Source: Harmonia axyridis
Lineage: Eukaryota; Arthropoda; Insecta; Coleoptera; Coccinellidae
Reading direction: 5' to 3'
NCBI RefSeq assembly: GCF_914767665.1
Contig: NC_059504.1
Location: 9,054,501 to 9,118,500, forward strand
DNA: 64,000 bases
Part shown: positions 23,424-34,736 of the stretch, one piece after another
Position numbering within the stretch: the stretch's first letter is position 1
Layout: each line of letters starts with the position of its first letter
Position numbers and translations under genes: made by a program
Notes under the pieces: model-generated
What the model was told of the DNA's origin: nothing
Databases searched by the model: none
Seen by the model: the letters and a program-made list of their open reading frames with translations, nothing else

Positions 23424-24004
23424 TCATGCAAGCAGCTGTTTACAAGCAAACTGATGCCGGCTTCAACTCGTACGGCACCCAATTTCCTCGTTTCTAAATC
23501 ATTACCATGACTTTCAGGCATTTGAAATGGCTTGTTGCGTCACTCATAATGATCCTGCAAATTCTTGTTGCGTTTGACACGAGTCTTGATCAAGTAATGT
23601 TTCCAATTCTGCATCTTCGAAAACTTTCTCTCTTTCACTGCCATTCTGTTGTTCGACGTCAAAATCACCGTTTTTGAAGCGTTGAAACCACTCTCGACAC
23701 GTTCTTTCACTTATAGCGGCCTCACCATAGGTATTTGAGAGCATTCGATGAGCCTCAACCGCAGATTTCTCCATATTAAAGCAGAAAATTGAAACCTCAC
23801 GCAATTGACGAGAATTTGGCTCGTAAGCTGACAGGTTTAATCAAGAATAACTTTATGATGCAGACACAAATCGACTAATATTTCGATGGCGTTATGTTCA
23901 CAAATATCTAAGCTTATTGTATGACATCTACGATCTATTTATTTCGACTACCACTTACCGCTACAGCCATCTATTGCAAAACGACGGAAACAAAGTTGTA
24001 CACC
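23424..24004 (-). mobile_element. Mariner family 2, 5' half (transposase remnant)
   Basis: The right terminal repeat ends GTTGTACACC|TA at 24004. On the minus strand, after the leader, the 86-codon frame 23544-23804 gives the N-terminal helix-turn-helix region (EAHRMLSNTYGEAAISERTC, then REWFQRFKNGDFDVE, then FEDAELETLLDQDS). Matching continues past a stop to FACKQLLA at about 23425, where the copy is truncated. The catalytic domain is lost. It carries the same frame-disrupting CAAATGCCTGAAAGTCAT stretch as the 34737 copy. Confidence 0.88.
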
Positions 24005-24296
24005 TAATACATAAATGAACATTTTTTTTCCAAGAGACCCTTTTTTTTACCCGATCAAAGACAAGCGACCCTTTCTTCCATAACATTTCAGAGAATTCCA
24101 TCGAATTGACCATTTCGCACGAATCGACCTGAAACCGCAACAAAAAAAGGCCGTTTGTCGATAGAAGTCAGCAAATTGGTTGACCGGAAAACTGGCCATT
24201 ATTTATCACAATTCAGGTGTCGGATGCTGTGTATTTGCCGTAAATTTATTGGTTCTACGAGTTCATATCCGAAAATACGATGTACCGACCTGACAC

Positions 24297-24397
24297 ATAC
24301 CTCTCCCGAAATTCGAAAAACAATAGAGGCGTACCGGACGAAATTTCACGCAGAAATGAACTCGAATGCCAATCAGCGACGGCCTGTCTATGGCTTA
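24297..24397 (+). repeat. 101-bp direct repeat, left of mariner
   Basis: It recurs at 25685-25785 with about 9 mismatches. Landmarks are CGAAATTCGAAAAACAATAG and GAACTCGAATGCCAATCA. The mariner at 24398 lies exactly between the two copies. Both keep an open plus-strand frame (EIRKTIEA...NSNANQR) of unknown origin. Confidence 0.9.
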
Positions 24398-25684
24398 ACA
24401 GGCCAATTGAAAAGTCCCCGGTCTACCATAGTAAAACACATTTTTTTTTGGTAAAATTCGATTTTAGTATTCAACATAGTTGCCTTCGAAGGCGTTACAG
24501 CGATTATAGCGATCTTCCAAGTTTTCGATATCGTTTTTGTAGTACGATTTGTCTTTCGCTTCAAAATAGGCCTCAGTTTCGGCGATTACTTCTTCATTGG
24601 GGCTAAATTTCTTTCCAGCGAGCATTCTTTTGCGGTCTGAGAACAGGAAAAATTCACTGGAGGGCAGATCTGGCGAATACGGTGGATGCAGAAGCAATTC
24701 GAAACCCAATTCATGCGATTTTGCCATTGTTTTGATTGATTTGTGACACGGCGCATTGTCTTGATGAAACAGTACCTTTTTTTCTTCAAATGGGGCCGTT
24801 TTTTAACGATTTCATCCTCTAAACGATCCAATAACACTATAATAATCGCTGTTGATGGTCTGGCCCTTTTGGAGTTAATCAATGAATATTATACCTTGCG
24901 TATCCCCATAATACTGATGCCATAACCTTGCCAGCTGACTGTTGTGATTTTCTTCGCTTTGGATTCGGTTGATCGTGTGCAGTCCACTCAGCTGACTGTC
25001 GATTGAACTCCGGAGTGAAATGATGGAGCCATGTTTCATCCATTGTCACATATCGACGCAAAAATTTAGGTTTATTGTACTTAAGCAGCTTCAAACACTG
25101 CTCCGAATCATTAACACGTTGTTGCTTTTGATCTATTGTGTGCTCGCGCGGCACCAATTTTGTACACAGCTTTCTCATTTACAAATCTTCGTGAATGATA
25201 TGATGTACACGTTCAAATGATATCTTCACAATGTCTGCTATCTCGATCAACTTCATTCTACGGTCATTCACAATTATTTTGTGAACTTTTTTTATTTTTT
25301 CGTCGGTGACAGCCTCTTTTGGGCGTCCACTGCGTTCGCCGTCTTCGGTGCTCATTTCACCACGTTTAAACTTAGCTTACCAACCAATGATGGTTGATTT
25401 TCCTGGTGCAGACCCCGGAAACTCTTTATCGAGCCAATATTCTGCTTCAACTGTATTTTTTCCCTTCAAAAAGCAATATTTCATCAGCACACGAAATTCT
25501 TTTTTTTTTCTTTTTTCAAATAACAAAAGTAGCCACTCACAACGCAATATCCCACAAACTAATGGTCGGACTTCTGCCAAATTTTGACACGTATTGTTTG
25601 AAGGTTCGTACTAACTAAAAATCATATGGATTTAATACTAGCACCACCATCTGTACATCAGCCGGGGACTCTTCAATTGGCCTA
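24398..25684 (-). mobile_element. Mariner family 1 (D,D34D), full-length decayed copy
   Basis: The termini ACAGGCCAATTGAAAAGTCC and TTAGGCCAATTGAAGAGTCC (inverted) are next to TA. At about 1.29 kb the length is normal for mariner. Transposase remnants fill the minus strand in order. Homologous copies lie at 36732 and 52571. Confidence 0.9.
24464..25580 (-). pseudogene. Mariner family 1 transposase, broken
   Basis: From N to C terminus on the minus strand: GKNTVEAEYWLDKEFPGSAP (DNA-binding start, from 25580), RKLCTKLVPREHTIDQKQQR, the first catalytic region VTMDETWLHHFTPE, then a frame change, LDRLEDEIVKKRPHLKKKR, and HPPYSPDLPSSEFFLFSD near the C-terminus. The third catalytic aspartate, normally in the SDFFLF motif, reads SEFFLF here. 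Several frameshifts and this substitution make it inactive. The family's usual length is ~345 residues. Confidence 0.88.
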
Positions 25685-25785
25685 ATACCTCTCTCGAAAT
25701 TCGAAAAACAATAGAGGCGATCCGAACGAAATTTCACACAGAAACGAACTCGAATGCCAATCAACGAAAGCCTGTCTATGGCTTA
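25685..25785 (+). repeat. 101-bp direct repeat, right of mariner
   Basis: Partner of 24297-24397. The right end of the mariner meets its first bases. Confidence 0.9.
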
Positions 25786-25789
25786 GTTG

Positions 25790-26071
25790 TTATTAGGTTC
25801 GGACTGCTTTGACACGGGGGACAATTTCGGTTTTTTTTCTCTCCCTCAAATGATGAATTTTCGGAACCGTTAGAAGAATACATTTGTTCGAACGAGAGTT
25901 TAATTTTCACGGTTAACTCAACAAATTGCAAACTGTTCGAAAGTTGAATTGGAAGCAATTAAATGACACTGCGCGTTCCACAACTGTTCTAATGATCGTT
26001 TGATATTTTTGCTCGAATGTCGAAAAACGTGGATTTTATAATGAGTTGTCATTTTTACGTTCGGATGTGCT
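25790..26071. other. No gene recognised
   Basis: Non-coding interval without recognised repeat. Confidence 0.45.
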
Positions 26072-26571
26072 ATGAATTATTAATTTGACATAAAGCGCGC
26101 GGAAGTGAAAACGATAATTCACTCAATTCGCGAGTTTTTCCACAAAAAACGCACTTCTTATGTCCCATAGCGAATCAACGTTTCATATCAACTCAAAATA
26201 GAGTTGAATACCTAAATATATCAGAATTTAAGAAAACAAACTTCAAGCGCGCCAAACGAAGTGAAACATCGGATGTCACTAGGAGAGCAATAGTTGCCAA
26301 ACCTTGGATTTCAGCAGGTAGATACAGTAAATAATGAATATTCTGCATACTATAAAGTCGACAATTAGGAAAAATATCGGATTCCAAATATTAAATCTGC
26401 ATATTTGATTGGGAATCACTCTATAAATATATTTCATTCAATATAATATACATTCATAACGATATATTAAAATTGTGGATTTGAAAACATATTACAATCC
26501 GACAACGTAATCTAACCATGTTGGGGACATGTAAAAATTACGTATACTCCCTCTATCTATGTTTATTACTC
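26072..26571 (+). mobile_element. MITE Y, copy 1 (left end missing)
   Basis: Aligns with 43750-44263 throughout, for example CACTCAAT.CGCGAGTTT, GCACTTCTTAT and CCTTGGATTTCAGCAGGTAG. The right terminus ATGTTTATTACTC is kept. The left terminal repeat seen in the second copy is absent. Confidence 0.85.
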
Positions 26572-26579
26572 TATGATTA

Positions 26580-27780
26580 AAACTGAAGAGTGAAAGAAGA
26601 TATGACTCGAACTTTGTGGTATGTGTAGCGTTTTCAAATGATTGGTTTCATTTTTATATTTGAAGAAATCGAGTATATTTTAGGAGAAATCAATGGATGC
26701 CTATTTCATTGTAAAGAGGAAGCTATATCATCAACGATATCAGCCAAAAATCGCACATTTGCTGTCCGAGAAGGTGCTTCATGACGACCCAAAAGTCATT
26801 TACTATGAAATAGTGAATTTTAACAATTTCACTACGTTGTTGAAACGTGAAACGTTCCATTTTTAGTGATGGTGTAGTTTTAACTTGTCAAATGTCATAA
26901 GACAACAGCCTTTTTAAAGTGATAGCTCCTCAGATAGCAGGCTATTCAAAATGAATCATTTAAATCACGTATTATTTCTCTTCTCCTTTTCATATGTGGA
27001 CAAAAGCATTGGCAGTTCAGTTTTTTTTTTTGGAATAATTCAGAAAATACTGAAAATATTGAGAATGTTGACATGAAGAAGTTCCATCAATTTTCTAGAG
27101 TAATCAAAATAGTTTGAAAAAATTTAGTACTAATACAACAGAAAATATTAGTTGGTTTCATTCCTTTTTAATTGAGGATCCCTGTATGATATGCAAAATT
27201 ATTAATAACTGGGACCACGATATATATTTATTTTTTTATCAATAAAATAATAATAAGACCCATAAACATGTTTATTCGAGTTTTTTGTGGGCATTTGGAG
27301 ATATGAGCACTTTTCATAACAAATTCCGCATTAAGTTTTTTTTTTCCGGGAATAATATTCCGCATAGCGCTTTGAAGATTTATACCCCACGGTTGTTCAA
27401 TGCTCTTATTCTTTTATTATAGTGGGAGTTTGGCGCGAATTCGTACGTTTCCCAGTAAGGGAGTTCCAGAGAAAATGAATCATTGATCGGATTTTATTCG
27501 CTAAATTTATCCTCTTAATATATGTGACAACACTGTCGGTATTATTCATTTTCAACTTGATAGGGAATTGGAATAGGAATTGCTTTACTGTTTGAAAAAC
27601 GTTCGAAGCGATTTTCGATGTGCAGAGAAATTATTGATGCCAAAAGGGCATATGCCATAAAGCTATGGTGGAATATTCGACTATTAATATAACCTATTTG
27701 AGGCTATATCACTTTTGTCTTTTATACTGTCAAAATACCGAAAGATTCGATTGCAAAGCTCTTAGTTTTTACTCTTCTTC
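26580..27780. other. No gene recognised
   Basis: A+T-rich. 26814-26905 is the second copy of the repeat at 9345-9423. Nothing else is recognised. Confidence 0.5.
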
Positions 27781-27789
27781 TTCCTCTTG

Positions 27790-28250
27790 TTATATAGGCT
27801 AATAGCCTGTTTTTTTCAAGTCAATTGTCAGTAGGTGATCTACCAATAGGTCTTCTGGTTTCTAGGATGCCATCCATGTTTCTCTTGTATTTTCGAGTTA
27901 CGTATACGATCTCTCAGTGTATATTCTGATATTATTCTTTTAGCTTCTGAGAATTGACTTCGACTTACTAATATCAGCTCTCGTCATTTCCTCTTTTGCT
28001 GCCTTGCTCATATGTTTGTTGTTCTAGATAACATACGCTTAGCATCCTGAAATTCTATTTGCCTTGTTTACTTGGCTTCTCCCTTCTCCGGTTCTCTCTT
28101 GATGTAAGGATATCTCCCATCCTAAGTTATTAAAGACCATAACCAGCACCTCTAGCTTACATCTGAAGGGATCCTTGCTGATTACCATTGATTAGGTCTT
28201 TTCTGTGGATATTCTCATGTTGATTTTTTTACCGATCGTATCTGAAATAA
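27790..28250 (-). pseudogene. Non-LTR reverse transcriptase C-terminal relic (RTE-like)
   Basis: On the minus strand, frames with several stops read SMVISKDPFRCKLEVLVMVF, then NNLGWEISLHQ, VNKANRISGC, TRADISKSKSILRS and IYTERSYT. The order and spacing match the region after the reverse-transcriptase core of endonuclease/RT retrotransposons common in insects (recalled family pattern). An AAATA-type simple repeat adjoins at 28238-28265. No catalytic core remains. Confidence 0.6.
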
Positions 28251-28289
28251 ATAAATAAATAAAATAAATGCATATAGGTCTCTAAAAAA

Positions 28290-28500
28290 ATGGAATGCAG
28301 CTAATTCTCTAGATCTGGCCCCCAATGATTACTGTCTCCTGGCATACCTCAAAAGACTGTTCCAGAAGTGATTGACTAGTTTGAAGCTTATTTCGAAAGC
28401 AAAGACGATTTTTTCTACAGAAAAGGTATTGAACAGTTGAAGCAGCGTTGGAGCACATATATCAGTCTTGAAAGTGACTACGTTGATGAATAAAATCGAA
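28290..28500 (+). pseudogene. Mariner transposase C-terminal remnant (family 3)
   Basis: Plus-strand frames read DLAPNDYCLLAYLKRLFQK, then EAYFESKDDFFYRKGIEQLK and SLESDYVDE before a stop. This is the mariner C-terminal block starting with the third catalytic motif. There is a frameshift near 28350. The rest of the transposase is absent. Related to but distinct from families 1 and 2 in this window. Confidence 0.7.
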
Positions 28501-30660
28501 TTTTCAAGAAAGAATGTGTGAATCGACAATCAGGAAATTACTACACCAACAAGGATTCACTAAAAACAATGAGATGTCTTCAAAATGTTGGACGTTCATC
28601 TTCTGATGTAGAATCGATTGAGCAACGATATTCACTCCACTTAGATCCAATTCGAGAATGAGGAGTAGACCTAAAATACCGATAGGAAGAAACCTATTGA
28701 GCTGTGAAATTGAAACAGATAAATTGGCGATGGATACCTTCACGAAGAAAAGGAGCAGGCAACAGGCCTTTCGCAAAGACAGTACGAGGAATTTCTCTTT
28801 CAATTATCTGCCCTCTAGAAGGTTCTGCGTGTTCTCCAGTTCAGTTCCGAACGCAGAAATATCCGGAGATACCAGCAAAACGAAAGAAGCGATTAAGAAC
28901 GACGATCAATCATCCTGCGATGATTGATGGAATGCAAAAAAGTGAGGCACCTTCTTTCAAGGACATTTTTCGGCCAAACACGAAGTTTTCACGAATCCTG
29001 TCGATCGGAGGAAACTCCTGACAGACATTACAAATGATCCCTTGGATCTAATCGCGATAAAAACGATTTCCGGGACTGAACGCATTCGTAGGAAGGAAAT
29101 CAGAGGGCAACAGCGGGGTCTGAGCTAGACTGCGGATGACTCAGCCGGCGAAGGAAGGACCGAAGGTGACAGATGTCATATTCCGTAATATGCCGTGTTG
29201 GGATCTTCGGAGACATCGATGTTACATCGAATTTAACGGTGTTTCGTTGCAGTTCCATTAAATCCCGAGTTCTGTCTCTCCTGTTTCGTTTTTCGCCCCT
29301 CTAGAGATGTTGGTTTGGGAGGGGGGAGGAGTTGGGCTAGTTCCGGTCGAAGGGATGAAGGTTATGAACGTTGTCGGTGCTTTGTTTTGCAATTAGGGAA
29401 TGAAAGAGTCTATTTTCTCATGTTGCGTTATTAGGTAATTTCATTTTGTTAACATTTTGGCTGTCATAGTGACATTTATTATGTCATAAAGATTGATTGG
29501 TAGTATATAGGAGTAGGTAAGTAAACATGGGGTGTTATACGATAGAATGAGGTCTAAGTGAGCGTGAACTTCATCTGTTGATCATTTGAGTATCAACATT
29601 TTTTCTCTTCGCCTCTAAATCTTCTAATATCTTTTTTTTCAAACCTTTTCCCTTTTTTCACTCAGGAATCTTCATCGTGAAGAGTTGTCCCAGTGAGTGT
29701 AAACCTTTATAGAAACATCCGTTCCATACATCACCATGTTTTTGATCGAGAACAAATTTAAATAACCCTATTAAGAATGAACGATAAGAAAGCGTACTCC
29801 CTGTTCAGATGTTTTTCGAATTCACAGTAGACATAATACTCTTCTGAAGTTATAGCAACTACACTTCAATCCACAGAAGCCTTTTTCTATCTATAATATA
29901 TAGGCTCTCTTTTAATTGGAGGTACAAAGGAGAATGAGAGATTCTGTGCATAATTTTGAGAAAAAAGTTCTATAAATATGTGGCCGCGAACGTTTCGTTT
30001 TTGGGATACCGGTTGTTTCTGGTAGTCCTACTTTTTATGATGATTATTAGTGATTATACCATTTTATCGAAGCTTTATTAATCTTCACTACAAATTGAGT
30101 AAATAGGCATCAATACTTAATTAATTTATCCATCACAGCTTCCTAAAGGGATCTTTATAATAATTTGGATTTTCCTGAGGATTACTAGTGAATTGTTTGA
30201 AATTTCTTCCCGAAATGGGCAGCAGATACGATAAAAATACAAGTTTTTTTATGTTTTTCCAAACTAAAGAGTGGTCCACCAAAAAAGTTCTGGATGAAAG
30301 GAACTGGCATATTACCCAGTGTATTCGCCTTCAAAGTTAGTATATCACTTGATGAAATCTTTAAATTGAAATATCTATGCCAAATTCAAGTTGAATATCT
30401 TATGAAGGAAAGGTGCTATGAAAACAACTTAAAATAATCAAACTTTAAAACCCTGAATCTTGAGAACGAATCGTTTCAGGGATCATGTTTATAGGACTTT
30501 TCCGAAGAATCTGTTGTTTTCTTTTGTACGCCCAATTCAGGAACACCTGTCAATGTTGTCATACCGTGCATTTCCTATTTTTTTTCGTTTGTAGGTGATA
30601 ATATTTTTTCTAATCAGAGGTTGGAATGGTATATTTAATATTTAACATTTTAATGACATT
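28501..30660. other. No gene recognised
   Basis: 28640-29330 is somewhat richer in G+C with overlapping frames of 89-105 codons but no recognisable domain or consistent splice signals. The remainder is A+T-rich. Confidence 0.4.
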
Positions 30661-30662
30661 AC

Positions 30663-30789
30663 CTAACAAATACTAAATTTTTGTTTGAAATATAATTCCC
30701 TATTGAACATTTAACGTAACGGCTAACCTAACCTAACAAACACTTAATTTTCGTTTGAAAGACAATTCCCTATTACACATTTACGTAAT
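30663..30789 (+). repeat. 72-bp tandem duplication
   Basis: TAACAAATACTAAATTTTTG through TTTAACGTAA (30666-30720) is repeated, slightly changed, at 30735-30789, separated by GGCTAACCTAACC. Confidence 0.8.
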
Positions 30790-30799
30790 TTCGGCATAA

Positions 30800-31170
30800 A
30801 AATAATATCTGCGACCGCCATCCTCCTACCCCAACGCGAGGGGTCAACCCTCCTTCCTTTCTTAATGCTACCCCCATCGTTTTGCTTCTTTTCGCCGCTT
30901 CCATCTGAGCGCGCGATATTGATTTTCGCCACGCCCGTCGGTCGCAGCACCGTCGGTCGTTCCGACATACCCGACGCCCGTGCCGATGCGATACGTCAAA
31001 AGGAGCGCCGCGACGCTGCATCTTACCGACGGAGATCAGGGACGGACCCCTAAGGGCACTAGCTCGGGGTTTTGCTTCGACGGGTGTTTGACGTATGCTC
31101 TCCACCGAGCGGGGAGGGTGGCGTCATGATTGAGAGGGGTATCATGACGTTGAAGAGCAGAAACGAAAGT
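30800..31170. other. CpG-rich island, candidate promoter or first exon
   Basis: A sharp compositional contrast with the A+T-rich surroundings: many CpG dinucleotides, and frames open on both strands (110 codons, 30773-31105 minus; 62 codons, 30865-31053 plus). No domain is recognised and no clear splice pair was identified. It could be a regulatory or 5' exonic sequence, or a fragment of a GC-rich element. Confidence 0.4.
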
Positions 31171-31289
31171 GCAAGAGGGGGAAAAATATGGGAAATATTG
31201 GGGAGTGTAGGCTCGCTTTTGATGCTATACGGATATTTGAGAGTTTTGTAATGCGTCGGTTTTGAACGATGTTTACTTTTTTATGTTTT

Positions 31290-31380
31290 ATCCGATGTCG
31301 ACGATTTCGAATTTCCTATTCGTGTTGGAATAGGAGCCCATTCTGCAACTCATTTTAGAATATACTATTTTGGGTTTTTC
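31290..31380 (-). repeat. Fragment of repeat X end
   Basis: The complement of AGTATATTCTAAAA and of the following GAATGGGCTCCTATTCCAAC occurs here, matching the starts of the copies at 6531 and 32515. Confidence 0.8.
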
Positions 31381-32514
31381 AAATTCTATAATACCACATT
31401 TTTGCACGCATGAAGACAAAATTGTTCTTCCTACGAAAAATTGCGACGATGCTACGTCCTCCCAAAATACAAAAAGGATTTATTCAATATTTTTGGCGCT
31501 TATTAGTTGTCTGGGTTGAGGCCTATTCTTCCAGGAATATACCATCTTTCTCTCAAAAGTTAAATCAGCAACTCTTGTATTAGCACTTATCACACCTTCA
31601 AAACACTGCATTTGAATATTCCAGAATACAGCTCCTCAACCATTGTATGGTCAGATGACGCCCTCACATTTGTGATAAGAAATCTAGATGGTGGCGATCA
31701 CCATATCCAGACATGAAGTAGTCGAAGAACAAACATTCTCATCTCTTTTAACTACCACTATTTGCATTTTAAGCTCATCTTAGTGCTCTTCAATTTATTC
31801 ATAGGCATTCAGAATCTACTTTGCAATAACCAAACGAAATTGACCATCTCTAGGAATAGACAAAGCGTAGTCTTTATTGGCGTTGTGCACTCATAGATGT
31901 AAACAACCACTACTGGTTGTAATATCGTTTTTCCTTTCTCACGCTTCTGGTTTATTCATGAACACTTGAACACTATCAATTTCCAGAGTAAATACACAAA
32001 CTTTTTCTGGGACAAACAGAAAAGTTTACAGAGCTCCATCAATTGAAAAAGGAGCGTCGCCGGTTTACCTTTCAAGTCTATTCGCATCTGAAGTAGCGTG
32101 AAAAGGAGGTGCTACCCAGACGACTAAAAATACTGTCAATTTTACACCAGGATTTATTATTTCCTCTTTCACAACAAGCCATGACGTGAAAAATATTAAA
32201 TTATTGATATAAGGAATTTTAATGAATAGACACTAGACAGCAGCGGAATTCGAACTTGGGATCATTGATAAAGAAAAACGAGTGATATAGGACTTTGTGA
32301 TAAACGGATAATGCATTCAGTATCAGTCTAGCAATACATTTTTTCAAATTAATGATTTTTCTTCCTTAGCTGCCCTCTTTCTGACTGTCGATAACTTCTG
32401 CAAATTTTTCTCCAAGAAATTAATTTTTTCAGAATGTTTTCATGTTATTTTTCTTCAGACACAGAAAAAAAATTCGTCCGTCCGCAGCCCATAGCTTCTC
32501 TTGGAAACTACAAT
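31381..32514. other. No gene; weak tRNA-like motif
   Basis: On the minus strand near 32240-32310 there is a box-B-like AAGTTCGAATTCCGC in a tRNA-like context, possibly a decayed SINE. The rest is unassigned. Confidence 0.35.
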
Positions 32515-33928
32515 AGTATAATCTAAAACAAGTTGCAGAATGGGCTCCTATTCTAACACGAATGAGAAATTCGAACGCATGAGTGTTGGAATTGCTTTCT
32601 GCAACCTGTAGTAGACGATATTTTCTCTATTGCAGTCAAGTTTTGTGATATATTGTCGAAATTCAATGAATATTCAGATTGTACGTCCTAGTGACTTTTG
32701 TATTGTACCTTGGCTGTTGGTGTGACTGTTACGAAAATTGACAGATTACGGAATTTGAATCGTACGTTTCGAATTTCGAAATAATTTATAATTATGCAAT
32801 AAATTCGTGTATTCTGTCTGACGAAATCGATTTAACACTACCAGAATCAAGAGAAATTGCGAATAATGTTGCAAATCATTTCACTTTATCCAAATTATAT
32901 TGACAATGGACTATTTTAGTGATGTTGATAATACTATATTTGACACGATAGAATTAAAATATAGAGCAAACTGAAAAATCAGTGATAAAATTTTGAAAAT
33001 CCATCAATAAATGACTGAGAAATAGATTATTTGAATTTACGTATTTTAGCGCGGAACGTCTTTGGTCTCCGACTCGTCTGTGACGTCACGCCACTTGCCT
33101 GTGATCGCTACACCATAAATAACGTTTAAATACTTAGCCGCGCCGAGGCTCTCGCGCCGTTTGTAGTTGTACAGTGTAGTTTTAACTCGAGTTTTGTTTT
33201 TATGTCACCATAATAGAAGAAGGCTTCGTGAAAGGACAAAGTTATTTTTACTCAATAACTTATTTCAAACCAACTTACACCTTAGTATTTTTATTATCAG
33301 AAATAGACAGCTAGTACTGATAGGTACTTACATCAAAATGATCTTCACACACATATGAAGTAGTTTTAGGTCCAATTAAGTCACGCTTCATTAATTTGCA
33401 CCACTTCTTCCTTTGATTCATGTCATTTGGTACATGAAAGAACAATTTATTGGGGTTTTTAATTGTCGTGCTTGCACACATAGGCACAATACAATATTTG
33501 TAGGATTTTTTTAAATTTCAGCCATCGTGTAACGAACAAAACACGACACGAACGGCACAAGTGATTGTACACCAATGAATTCGTAAGCACTCTGCGAATA
33601 CTAGTCACCTCGTGTGAGTGGCGTGACGTCACACACTAGACTATGAAATTATTCTTCCAACGCAACTTCAAAGTCCCATAACTTTTTCATTTCTAGAGAT
33701 ATTACAATGATTCTTCCACATTTTTGTTTCATTTTACTTAAATTTTTAGAATTAATCCTTAACAAAAAAATGACAACTAGTCCATTGAAGTGTGTTGAAA
33801 TTCAATAGAATCGGTAGTGTAGACAACCACAAAACGAAAAATATAACTGAAAACAATGCTGTAATGATTTCATTACAGCACTGTCTTCAGTATTGTAATG
33901 AACTCATTACGATACTCAAATAGAGAAA
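32515..33928 (+). mobile_element. Repeat X, copy 2, split by an insertion
   Basis: 32515-32903 and 33788-33928 align collinearly with 6531-6950 and 6960-7096. The short frame is conserved as SDEIDLTLPESREIANNVAN, but its ATG has become CTG. The 884-bp block between has its own inverted termini. Confidence 0.8.
32904..33787. mobile_element. 884-bp insertion with short inverted termini
   Basis: The ends are CAATGGACTA and TAGTCCATTG, a perfect 10-bp inverted pair, located exactly where copy 2 of repeat X loses alignment with copy 1. Inside, TGTGACGTCACGCCACT (33097-33113) is repeated in perfect inverted form near 33619-33635. There is no coding sequence and no clear target duplication. Confidence 0.65.
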
Positions 33929-33939
33929 AAAATGAAAAA

Positions 33940-34600
33940 AAATTGAGGGTTGCGGACATTTTCTGCTCAGTTACCAAGCAAAACGAGATGCATCGCCAAA
34001 CCAGCAAGGTCTGCATCCGCATATCCTCCAAACCCAACGCTCCTATCCGGGTCGAAGGACCAGGATATCAACCCGAGCGCAGCATCCCGATTCCGCTACT
34101 TCGCCTTCTTCCCTGCCACATCCATCTTTGCGGAATATACGGCTTGGCATGCCACCCAGTCAATATTTACCCAGTTTTTTCTCTCCGTCCAAACACACCT
34201 GGCAACCCGAGCCAAGCTCGATGTTACGGGCGGCGACAGCACACAGAGATGAGCCAGCGCCGATAACGAACCTACTTTGCAGATATAAACCTCGATCATT
34301 AAAAATTAATTTCGATAGGGACGAAAAATTGCGAAACCTGTTCTTCTCCGAACACAGCGTTGTCGCAGATGTGGGGGATCTGGTAATGACTGTCGATATG
34401 AAGTAACCGTGAACTAGGGGGCCCGATGGAGTCGTAAATTTAGACACGACTGCAAGGATTTTGGTCCAGACTGTGTCGCTCATGACCTAGTTGTCGGCCT
34501 TACACCCGACGCTCGTTTACGTTGGGAGTATTTTAAGATGCCTCTATATTGTAGTTGTAAATAAAGTTCGTCTCTGTCTCCTCAGGTGTTGTTTGTATGG
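33940..34600. other. GC-rich single-copy block, possible LTR or exon
   Basis: Open frames overlap on both strands (122 codons 33898-34266 plus; 107 codons 34160-34483 minus) with no recognised domain. The right end has GTAAATAAAGTTCGTCTCTG, reminiscent of the polyadenylation region of a solo long terminal repeat. No second copy or target duplication was found, so the nature is open. Confidence 0.3.
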
Positions 34601-34736
34601 AGGTGGTTTTTAAGGCGTGTGGGTACTTTGGATAAGGTGTTACATAGTTTGCGAACTTAGTTAAATACTTAGTTTTAGAACTTAGCGAAATATGTGATAG
34701 GATAGATGACAACTTTAAAGAATCTAAGAATTATTA

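Noticed and set aside
30733..30748. CTAACCTAACCTAAC as interstitial telomere repeat
   Set aside because: Only three CCTAA units, part of a 72-bp duplication; a similar short run occurs at 61695. Too short to claim.
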